Shown here in pieces: positions 55,788 through 64,000 of a stretch of 64,000 bases of DNA. Positions within the stretch are counted from its first letter, which is position 1, and the number at the start of each line of letters is the position of its first letter. The notes under the pieces were generated by a model, which saw only the letters and a list, made by a program, of their open reading frames with translations, was not told the origin of the DNA and did not search any database. The stretch is taken from the NCBI GenBank assembly GCA_014529385.2, contig CM043955.1, positions 141,268,640 to 141,332,639 on the forward strand. Direction: 5' to 3'. This DNA is from Adiantum capillus-veneris (lineage: Eukaryota; Streptophyta; Polypodiopsida; Polypodiales; Pteridaceae). Made by a program: the position numbers and the translations under genes.

Positions 55788-55809
55788 GTAAATAATAGCG
55801 ATTATTCAC
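55788..55809. repeat. Leader palindrome 6 (second leader of B)
   Basis: GTAAATAAT, centre AGCG, ATTATTCAC; one arm mismatch; 294 bp after copy 5. Confidence 0.85.
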
Positions 55810-55977
55810 TTTTGTTGCAAATTTTTGTTTTGACCATACAGTTTTGTTCCTTGCATGATTTTATGCATCTTTGCTTGTTCAAAAATTGATTTGAAGCAAT
55901 TTGGACCAGATTATCAGCATTTCAGTCTAAAGGGACATTCCAGAGAAAAGTCAAACGACAAATCTGCTAACTTTGCA

Positions 55978-55995
55978 CTCTATTCACTAGACAGG
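55978..55995 (+). promoter_or_regulatory. Candidate 3' splice site before the element B coiled-coil ORF
   Basis: Pyrimidine-rich 'CTCTATTCACTAGACAG' ends at 55994, five bases before ATG 56000, and CTAAC lies about 28 nt upstream. Element A has the same arrangement (CCTCAG|GCTGCC then ATG 61851). Confidence 0.5.
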
Positions 55996-55999
55996 AGCA

Positions 56000-58900
56000 A
56001 TGCAAGCCGCAGAGAAGGCCAAGAAGAAGCTAAACCAAAAAGAGAAACTACAAGAACTGCCTGCGTATCAATTGGACCCCGAGTCAGTCAAGGCGACAAA
56101 AGCATCCTATCTTTTTAAAGAACAACTGGAAGAACACCACACCACGGTCTTCATTGGCAAATTCAAGAGTGAAGAAGGGCATCAGGTGGAGTTGCAACTC
56201 CTGCCTAAAGAGGTCTATGATGTAGTTGCAAAGACAAAAACCAAAGAGGCTAACCGCAGGTTGGGGCTCAAGCATTTCTACGAACAAGAGCCTTGCGGAG
56301 TAGACTTTCAGAAAGGTTATGAGCTTCTGTCCACAATCAAAGAAGACGGAACTGCCCAGATATCAGACACCCAAGGGAACAAGGTCAAGGTAGTAATCAC
56401 AAAAGAAATAGTGGCAGAGGCACTCAGACTGCCCACTGAAGGAATGACCATGCGGGCAAGAGACAGGAAAACCATGGGCACATTTACCAAGGAAACAAAT
56501 GTGGCCACATTCGCCGATCTTATCCACAAATAGGTGGAAGAGCTAGTCCGTCTGTACCATCAACACTTTCTTTTTCTGGCAAAAAGGCCACCAAGGTACC
56601 AAATCACGCCGCCACCACCTTTACTCAGGTTCTTAAGTCAACAACAAGGAGGCCTATGGACCACGTGTAGTATGTCTTGACAACCTTGAAAGGCACCAAG
56701 AAGGAGGATAAAATAACATACTTGGGCACGCCAGAAGTGTTGAAAATAATAGCCTATCACGCCATCGGCATGGCTGATAACCTACTGCCTGTCCTGATCA
56801 AAATACATGGATCTTGGAAGCACAACCCTCTCCAAGAGCTACAAGATCAGGTAAAAGATCTTTTAAATTAGGTGATGAATCAGATGACAGCTCACCAGAG
56901 CGGCACAACAGCGAGAGCTCTGACAACAAAGAAAAGAGAGCTCGGAGGGAAGAGATGAAGAGGAAAGTTGTGGCTGTGCGTTTTGAAAGAGAAAAATAAG
57001 CTTACCAGCACAATAGGAAAGCACAAGGAAAGGACCCAGAAAAGTGGGTACCCACAGGACTGAAAGGACCTTGAACAAAGCATCATACAAGAAAAGAGGC
57101 AGATGATCCAAAAGATTATTTAGAAAGAATGTACCAAGAGGCCGAAGCCCTAAAGCTGAAAGAGGTAGAAGAAGCGGAAAAGAAAGCTGAGGAAACGACT
57201 ACTCAAGAGCAAAGCCAGGCATCTCCTTGACCAACCTCACCGCCATTGGAACAACAGGACCATCCCATGCCTAGCCCACCACCATCACCACCAGGCCAAG
57301 GTACCAATGAAGAAGCAGAGACTGAAAAAAGAAAAGATTCTAAATTCACCCAACGAATAGAAGCTACACAAAAAGCTAACCACATCGAAGGACATGAGGA
57401 AAAAGAAGTCGAGCCAGAAATGGAGCAGGCAGCAGAAGAAACTCAAAAGTCGGCGAAATAAACTGATAAGAAAGTAGATGCAAAAAAAGGGCATACCACT
57501 ACACATGAGACGGAGCCCGAGCCAGAGAAGGCAGAAAGGCCAACACCTGAAGAGAAGGTAAGGATTGAGACCACACCATCTACTTCCACTCAGCTAGAAA
57601 CTACTGAGGCATCAAAGCCTCAGGATGGCCAAGGAGAAGGACAACCATTTACCTCTACAGAACCACCAGCACCTACAACACAGCAAGAAGCAACACATGA
57701 GGCTGCAGGCACATCCCAACTAGCAAGACTGGAGGAGTGGCACTCCAATGATGAAGTTATTTTACAAGTAAATGCATATGCAAGGCAGATGCAAGACACG
57801 ACGGAGAAACTCCGCTCAGCAGCCTTAAACCACAGCACAAAGGCCAAGGAACTAGAAATGGTCATTGATGCTCTTCAAGGAGAGCTTGAAGACAGGATGA
57901 TTATCATCACTGATCTCCAAAGGCAAGTGCAAGAGCTAAAGACAAAAGTGGAATAGCATCAGATAGCCAGAGAAAAACAACAAAAGGAAATGGAGGAGTT
58001 AGGTGACCTCCTCACTAAATTATCTGATGCTTGCAAGGTAAAAGACGAGCAGCTGACAGAAGTCATGAATGAACTTCTTACAATCTCTGTGTCAGCTCAG
58101 AAAATTCAAGTGCAACTAGATGTTGCCAATGCTTCACTACAATATTCCGAACAGAGAATCAATGATTAGGCCATTTTCTTGCGGCAAATCAGAGAATATC
58201 CAGCCGTGGCCTCAATCAAGGGAACTAATGAAGTGTACAAGGCACTTGAAAAGAAAAACAAGGATTTAGAATTGGAATTAAAGTTTGAATAGTCACAGCA
58301 CAGAGACCTAGCACTGGTGCGAGTTCAAAGAGAGGAGGAGCTCCTAAAGGAGATAGCAGAACTCAAACGGATAAATCAGCTCCTTAGAGATGGAAAGCCA
58401 GACACGCAGGAAGAGGCAGGCACTTCAGAGCCGCCCCAAATAGACATTCCCTCGGTCTCATTTGTTGAATTTGAGACGTAGTCCATAGCAGAGCTGAGTG
58501 GTGATGAAGACTTTCAGGTCCACATCACAGATGAAGATACACTGCCAATGGTCCAACTGTCAAAAACTGAAGAAGACGCACTGAAGGGGAAAATCTCCTT
58601 AGAGGTGGATGAGCAGTGGAAGGCCGCTATGGATTGGGAGTTGAGAGTTTTACACTCTGTCAACGTCACTCAACTCGCTCCCAATCAAATCAACGCTCAA
58701 TGGCACCAACTATCCCTGCCATACCCTCTCATCAAGGTAGAACTTTTACAGGTAAAAGAAAGGTTGTACAAGGATATGCAAGAAGATGGCACAGATATAG
58801 ACCACCCAAAGTGGAGGTTAAGCTGGCTAAACAAGAATCCGATATACTTGATTCTATTCACAAGAGCACCTGCAGCCTTACAAAAAGATCCAACATTTTG

Positions 58901-59435
58901 TCCTGTACCTAGAGTAAGGACATGGCAAGTGCGTGAAGCACTGCAGAAGAAGAGGCGAACGTGGCTCAACTTCCCCTGCCTGCCAGCTCCAGAGAGAGGC
59001 CAAGCTATGGAGGAATACATGGTGAAAACCCTAACGGGCGCAATGTCATTCTTTAAGAGTCTTCCAGATCTCTCTTGTGCAATGCTATATAAGATCTGCA
59101 GGATGCTACTCACATGCAAACAAGTTTTCAATGAGCCTGACCAGACAAGAGCCCCATGGCTCTCATTCTTGGAAGGGAACAAAGGCCTATGTTACGATCT
59201 GAGTGGGCAGCCTTCAGAAGAAATCCGTTATGGATTCTATTCCATATGCATGTCCCTGCCCTCGCATAATATGCTAGACTTTAAAGAATCATTCTACACT
59301 GGATTCTTCACTTGGAAAACGAAGATATTTGCGCCGGTGATAAGCAATCTCATATCCAAATTTTTAGGCTACTCCGTGGTGGAACTGAAGAATCAAGTCA
59401 CCATACAGTTTTTGCAAATGCCTGACAAAGAATGA
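56000..59435 (+). pseudogene. Element B coiled-coil ORF (env-position protein)
   Basis: About 1145 codons from ATG 56000 to TGA 59433-59435, broken by TAG stops (56531, 57954, 58167, 58290, 58479), one TAA (57459), a TGA near 57228 and frameshifts at about 56680 and 56870. N-terminus basic ('MQAAEKAKKKLNQKEKLQEL'), then 'TVFIGKFKSEEG', 'CGVDFQKGYELLSTIKEDGT', 'LAKRPPRYQITPPP', 'KIIAYHAIGMADNL'; an acidic Glu/Lys/Pro-rich middle (57100-57660); coiled coils (57740-58420); and a C-terminal domain, 58548-59435, with 'TFCPVPRVRTWQVREALQKK', 'TWLNFPCLPAPERG', 'LSCAMLYKICRMLLTCKQVF', 'FKESFYTGFFTWKTKIFAPV'. Conserved blocks match element C. No signal peptide or obvious membrane anchor. Placed between pol and the 3' LTR, sense orientation. 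Function unknown. Confidence 0.75.
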
Positions 59436-59540
59436 AGAATCACATACCAAAAGATAATGGAAGCACTTAAAGACCGCCTCGCCCGCCGTCAACTTGAAGA
59501 CTACTTCAGCCCATAAAACTGTGTCAAGGGATGACACAGG

Positions 59541-59555
59541 TGAGGAGGGGGGGAA
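59541..59555 (+). promoter_or_regulatory. Element B polypurine tract
   Basis: TGAGGAGGGGGGGAA directly before the TGTTAG of the 3' LTR. Confidence 0.85.
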
Positions 59556-60463
59556 TGTTAGTAGCAATCTAACGCGGACACCATTTTTTGGACTTCTCCT
59601 TGTAAAACAATTATTATTTTGATAAATTGGCAATATTGTAACTTCTATTTTCTTGGTAAGCTTTGTAATTAATGAGCCGGGGCTACAAGCTTCCAGATTA
59701 TATCAACTAGTCAATTCCCAGCTTTGGTAGAACTCCAGATTATTAGTTTTGACCACTCAAAAACCTTGGCTAAGGTATAAAGGCCAGTTTTTGTAAGTTT
59801 TTGGATAAGAAATACACAGCGTGAGCTAACGACGCTCACTTGTCTCCTTCTCGTGCTTCCTACTCCCTCTTCGATTGTCATATTGCGAATGCGTTTGTTG
59901 CATTGCAATCGCAGGTAAGAGCTCTACGCATTGACGTAAGCCATTCACAGTATTTCGTAGCTTTTGGCGTTGTCGACCCGCAGCCTAATTTCATCATAAC
60001 TAGGAATTTACACTTTTAATTCGAAAACTAAGCATAGGCGGGGTATTGGGCATCATTGCTTAGCATTTAAATGCATTCTGGGTTGAAAACGACTAGGTCA
60101 AAAACCCACTGCTGTTAATAATAACGATTTTGGAACTTGACCTAAAGTGGGATTTGAGGCCATAGGCATGTGTGCTTAGGTCTTATAAACTTGTCCTAGA
60201 AGTTTCGTTACGTTTGGATGTCATGTGATGCTGTAACGGATGTAATTTGCTTGACGATGAGCGATTGGCTTTTGGTGATTTCAATCACTTGATTGTAGCT
60301 TGAGTTAGATGCTAGTTGTTAGTTGTTTTCTGAGAGATTGACAACCTCTTGTAGCCTCTATGCACTAGTCGAGTCAGCTTCGTCCCATGGTTTGACAAAT
60401 TAATCGTGGTTCTTGCTAATACTGCAATAAGATAGGATGGTGAGGTTAGACATGCATCCCACA
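59556..60463 (+). repeat. Element B 3' LTR (908 bp)
   Basis: TGTTAGTAGCAATCTAACG .. GCATCCCACA. It aligns over its full length with 41728-42645. Carries the same TATA box (about 59776) and donor-like GCAG|GTAAGA (59911). Confidence 0.92.
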
Positions 60464-60468
60464 CTTAC
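60464..60468 (+). repeat. Target-site duplication of element B, right copy
   Basis: CTTAC, against CTTAT on the left side. Confidence 0.7.
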
Positions 60469-60553
60469 CCAAAACAAAAACCTTTTCATCGGTAGACCTC
60501 TGGCAACTGGCAGAACCACTGTATGCACAAAAAACAATTGCAAAAGAGGTTGG

Positions 60554-60575
60554 AACATGGATCGCGATCCATGTT
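60554..60575. repeat. Leader palindrome of element A, perfect copy
   Basis: AACATGGATCG followed at once by its exact reverse complement CGATCCATGTT. The central ATCGCGAT is the same core as in the B palindromes, while the arms differ. Confidence 0.9.
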
Positions 60576-61622
60576 TTCCAAACCCTAAAATAAAAGAAAA
60601 TTGCACAGTGGGTTCCCCGTAAGCCAAGGAACAACTTTGACTAATTGGAATTGCAAAATCCATCCCAACATGGATCACAAAATTAGGGCAGGAGTTGATC
60701 AGGATGCAAAAGCATAATTGACCATGCAAAAATAATCACAAAAAGGGGGCTTAAAATATTTAAAATCTAATGTTTTTTTACTTTAGTTTACAAATGGTCA
60801 TTTGGAATTAATCAAGGAAAATGGTCAGTTTTCAACAAAAACATTATGGAGTAGGGTTAGGAGAAGAACATGAAGCTACCCCACTAGCCAGAGTAGCAAT
60901 TCAAACATTATGAGGCTTTGTTCCAAAGCAACTCAGAACAAGGAGTCCAAAAGAGGGTGAAACACAACCATCAGGAAGAAATAACACTAAAGGTCTAATA
61001 AAGGGCAAAGCAAAGTAAAATAGCACCTACAAAGTCGTGCAAATTGCTTGGATCAATTTCCCCCTTTAGATGAATTCAAAAACTAATGGAAGTTGGTGGG
61101 GAGATAGGCAAGACGGTTGTTTTCAGGCACAGATTATCCAGAGTCAAGGCATTATCAGATGTCAATCAAAAGAAGTGCCCAAAAGTGATTCCAAAAAACC
61201 AATATGGTCAATATAGGCAAAACATGGCCATAAACTGGAAAATTTAGTAAACAAAGGAAAAAACAAGTCTAAATTTGAAAAAATTTCACTAATGTGCTAA
61301 GAAGACCTATAGGAACATGTGTGTAACAGGTTGTCCCAAAATCCTTCCCAATGTGGATGGCGATTCATGTACCTTTCTGCCCAATTAGAGAAAAATTCAC
61401 ATCATCTGGCTCATAACATCCAACAAGGTCTAGCCATGAAGTATCAAGCCATTTGGATTCCAAAATCTCGATCACAATGCCAAATTTGTCCAAGTCTGAG
61501 GATAATTACCAAAAATTGACCTAATTACCAAACCAATGATCCAAATCCCAAAAGTTTTGGATCAAAGCACAACATTGATGAGCCTTACTAGTTGGTATCC
61601 CCAGATCTTCAAAAGGTGTCCC

Positions 61623-61644
61623 AACATGGATCGCAATCCATGTA
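61623..61644. repeat. Leader palindrome of element A, second copy
   Basis: AACATGGATCG then CAATCCATGTA; two arm mismatches. A weaker copy (AATGTGGATGG, CGATTCATGTA) lies at 61350-61371, 273 bp upstream. Confidence 0.8.
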
Positions 61645-61850
61645 CATTTCATGAAAATTTCATTTGTGACCTCATGCCCTTATTACTGTAGTAATCCTAG
61701 ATGCACTTTTGAAATTTGGTCAAATTTGGGGTAGTTTTGACAAAGTTATGCTCATTTTTCATTTTATGGTCAAGTTTGCGTTTTCTTCAACTTTCCAACA
61801 GTTTCTGATCATTTGCTATGTTTTCAATCTAAAACTGGCCTCAGGCTGCC

Positions 61851-63590
61851 ATGAAGAAAAGCACAAAGGGAATGGGGGGTGGCTCCATACGAGATCACGG
61901 ACATACCCTCAAATGAGAAAGCTCATGTCACATAATAGGTGCTAGAAACAATACCTGCCAATATCTTCATTGGAAGGTTTCAAGTAGTAGACATATAGTA
62001 AAGGCCACAATTTTATTAAGGGAATTGTGGGCATTACACTAGAAGTCCGAAGTGCAAGCAGGGGCTAGGTGTCTACAACTAGACAGTTTTGTACGACTAC
62101 TGCTATGGGGAACAGATTTTAGAAGAGTACATGAACTCATCAGCTCTATTTAGTACAATGGAGAAGCCACCCTTACGGACAAAGACGGAGCTACAGTCAA
62201 AGTTAAAATCACTACAGAGATAATCAATGAGGCTCTTCACTTGCAGCAGTAGGGAACACACAATCTACTCCAAAAGACCAAAGCAATAGATAATGACAAA
62301 GCATTTCTAAAGCAAAGAGGACACAAATTGACATATCAAGACTTAATCTACTAAAAAATAGAACTGTTGTTGCACCTCATATCGCAACATTTCAAAGTAC
62401 AAAAGCCACCAAGATATATTGAACCACTTTTGCACATGGTAGTGGTAATGGCAATGGGGTTAGCAGAAAAAAGAGTAGTCAGCTGTGATGGCAATTACCT
62501 ACTTGACAACATAGTGGAAGCAAATGTCAAGGGTAGCCAAAGGGGCAAGACTTACATGAATGCTGGACCAATGCTGACTCAAATCGCTTACCAAGAATTG
62601 GTAATGATTGATGATCTACCACCTGCAAAAGCACAACTAGATTTGATCCACAAATCTAAAAGAGCAGTAAGGCCGGTAGCAGGACCATTAACAAGGCCAC
62701 AACTGGAAATCAAACAAACAAGGTAGAGCTCAAGGCAACATGACACTCATAGCGAGAAGACAAAATCTGATGCACCAAATAGCAAGGAAGCAGGATCAAG
62801 AGAAAGAAAAACTCCTTTTGAATATTAGTCTTCAAATAAGGAACATGGAAGTGAGTTTTCACTTAGACACACAAGACTGAAGAAGAAGACAACTCGGGCG
62901 GTGAAGGCAATCCCAATCACCCAAGATTGAAGGACAATGGAGGAAGCACAAGAACAAAGAGAAAAACTCCACCAATAGAAACAAGAGGAAAAAAGAATTA
63001 AGGGAATGGAAGCGGAAGATGAAAAAGAAGAAGAAGAAGAAGATGTGTCTCTACAACACTAAAATTCATGCAGCTCTAGAAAGGATCAAACAATGCAAAA
63101 GAAAGGAAGGAGAGGAGAATTTGAACATTGCCAACGAAATGCGGCAACGGATTTAGAATGAGATCAAGCAAAAAATGGAACAAAGAGAAAGGGAGGATGC
63201 AAAGCAGCCACGCGTTGATGATCTCAAATCATCCGTCGAATCTACCAAGGAAAAGGAAAAAACAGAAAGCAAAGAAGAGAAAGGTGATCATGACACCTTG
63301 ACCAGCAAGAGTATAATTATGTATCCTCAAAAGAAAAAAAGCTACCTTTAGAGGCTGAAACAGAAAGAAGAGAAGAAGTTTTAGATCTTCCAAAACAAAT
63401 GGTAGATAAAGTTCTATCACAAAAGCAGGTAGATCAAGAAAAAGAGAGAGCATCACCAGAAATAACTACAGCTTCAGCTGCTTGTGAAGTACTGAAAACA
63501 AAAGAAAGAATGACGGATGATGCTGGTACCTCTTATCAGGGTCAAAAGAGTCAAAAACACAAAGATCGTCTCGTTCATAAGCTGTGGTAG
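61851..63590 (+). pseudogene. Element A coiled-coil ORF (partial, decayed)
   Basis: ATG 61851 'MKKSTKGMGGGSIRDHGHTL', then across frames 'IPANIFIGRFQVVD', 'GTDFRRVHELISSI', 'DGATVKVKITTEIINEALHL', 'FKVQKPPRYIEPLLHMVVVM', 'MLTQIAYQELVMIDDLPPAK'. These match the N-terminal domain of the B and C proteins in the same order, including the K.PPRY motif. From 62730 it is Lys/Glu-rich with many stops, the expected coiled-coil part. The C-terminal domain is not seen and would lie outside the window. Confidence 0.65.
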
Positions 63591-64000
63591 AGAAGGGAGC
63601 AAAAATGATCAGATCATTTGACATTGTGTAATGTCTATTGCCCGCAGAGGAGCAATAAGCATTATGGGAATGAATACACTCACACTGCCTTACATTATAT
63701 GAACATCAAAACACATGAAGGCAGAATAGAAGACAAGTTACAGGAACAGAACATCATCTTCTTCATTGATATGCAACCGAACATAGAGTACAAGAGAGAA
63801 ATATATTGATGACATGAATATTAGAGTATTCCCAAAGAGTGGTATGCCCCCCCATATACAACCGTTGCTCCAGTGCAGATCAGGAATGGTGCAAAACCCC
63901 GTCCTGTTCCATGATATCCTATGAAGAACTGTCCCAAAGCCGCATGACTCCTAGTCCGCAATGTCCATACATCTGCAAGACCGCAGGACCGCAATGTGCG
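63591..64000 (+). other. Window end, unassigned
   Basis: Probably decayed continuation of the element A coiled-coil ORF: a 63-codon frame (63618-63809) with no motif. The last 60 bases repeat 'accgcaatgt.c' loosely. Nothing further is supported. Confidence 0.35.

Larger units (their letters stand above)
53791..55994 (+). other. Element B second leader
   Basis: 2.2 kb non-coding between pol and the coiled-coil ORF. Its right half resembles the first leader: the string 'catgttgt.ataagcccac.a.ccaa' occurs at about 44150 and 55569, and three palindromes are spaced 284 and 294 bp. It ends in a good splice acceptor (branch-like CTAAC at about 55967, then TTTGCACTCTATTCACTAGACAG|G). Confidence 0.75.
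41728..60463 (+). mobile_element. Element B: 18.7-kb Tat/Athila-like gypsy element with extra ORF
   Basis: LTRs of 918 and 908 bp with TG..CA ends (roughly 92% identical over the first 240 bp by eye), an Asp-tRNA-type priming site, a polypurine tract and a near-perfect target duplication. Internal order: leader with repeats, gag, protease, interdomain, RT, foreign insertion, integrase core and C-terminus, second retropepsin-like domain, tail, second leader with the same repeats, coiled-coil ORF. It also hosts an inverted-repeat element (43252-43695). Stops are few and mostly TAG from CAG; loss of RNase H makes it non-autonomous. Confidence 0.88.
60464..61850 (+). other. Element A second leader, second part
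   Basis: Non-coding. Holds four diverged copies of a palindrome with arms ACATGGATC (60554, 60667 half only, 61350, 61623). Shares phrases such as 'caaatttggggtagttttgac' with the leaders of B. It ends with 'CTAAAACTGGCCTCAG|GCTGCC', a splice-acceptor-like site six bases before ATG 61851. Confidence 0.65.
60464..64000 (+). mobile_element. Element A, right part (second leader and coiled-coil ORF)
   Basis: Sequence after element B that fits the missing part of element A: a second leader with palindromes and then the third coiled-coil ORF. The assignment to A rests on order and on the target duplication of B; no sequence overlap can prove it. No 3' LTR is reached before the window ends. Confidence 0.6.

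Noticed and set aside
62367-62726. Independent host gene (119-codon frame)
   Set aside because: Its motifs (K.PPRY, IAYQ..DDLPP) align with the N-terminal domain of the coiled-coil ORFs in elements B and C, so it belongs to element A.

Overview
This looks like nuclear DNA of a land plant and is almost entirely transposable-element sequence. The evidence is plant-type priming sites (initiator-Met tRNA and an Asp-tRNA-like site), a chromodomain-bearing Ty3/gypsy element, very large Tat/Athila-like Ty3/gypsy elements, and nonsense codons that are mostly CAG-to-TAG, as expected from cytosine decay at CHG sites. A seed-free plant (fern, lycophyte or bryophyte) is possible, but this is a low-confidence inference. 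I see no rRNA, tRNA, CRISPR array or operon, and no gene I would call intact and host-functional.

Layout. (1) 1-10560: blocks of an irregular repeat whose core is palindromic (CCTATGG / CCCTAGGG / CCATAGG). Embedded in them are two gene relics: a DNA N4/N6-methyltransferase-like fragment (3958-4832) and an FCP1/NIF-type HAD-phosphatase-like reading frame (8437-9121). (2) 11058-19924: a decayed Ty3/gypsy pol fragment (E0) split by a structurally complete chromovirus (E1, 13245-19618) with very short LTRs (about 122 bp), an initiator-Met priming site, a G-rich polypurine tract and the duplicated target ACTTA. E1 itself carries a 506-bp inverted-repeat element between gag and protease. (3) 19924-24288, minus strand: a tandem LTR-gag-LTR-gag-LTR array of a copia-like element that has gag only. 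(4) 24289-26770: unidentified sequence and very long AT and GA microsatellites. (5) 26771-64000: three related giant Ty3/gypsy elements, C, A and B.

Element B (41728-60463, 18.7 kb) is the best-preserved giant element. It has LTRs of 918 and 908 bp flanked by CTTAT/CTTAC and an Asp-tRNA-like priming site. Its order is leader, gag, protease, reverse transcriptase, [insertion replacing RNase H and the integrase N-terminus], integrase, a second retropepsin-like domain, tail, second leader, about 1145 codons of coiled-coil ORF in the position where some elements carry env, polypurine tract and 3' LTR. B sits inside the second leader of element A: A's gag-pol lies at about 31760-40870 and its coiled-coil ORF resumes at 61851. 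Element C contributes a third coiled-coil ORF (27279-30545) followed by its own, different LTR.

The most unusual observations are: the second aspartic-protease-like domain fused downstream of integrase (uninterrupted frame in B, also present in A); the conserved large coiled-coil ORF in three elements, with candidate splice acceptors 5-6 nt before the ATG in A and B and a conserved candidate donor in the LTRs; and 22-bp palindromes repeated about every 290 bp in both leaders of B, with a differently armed but same-core palindrome in A. All elements carry stops or frameshifts and look inactive. Homology calls were made by reading motifs, without database searches.
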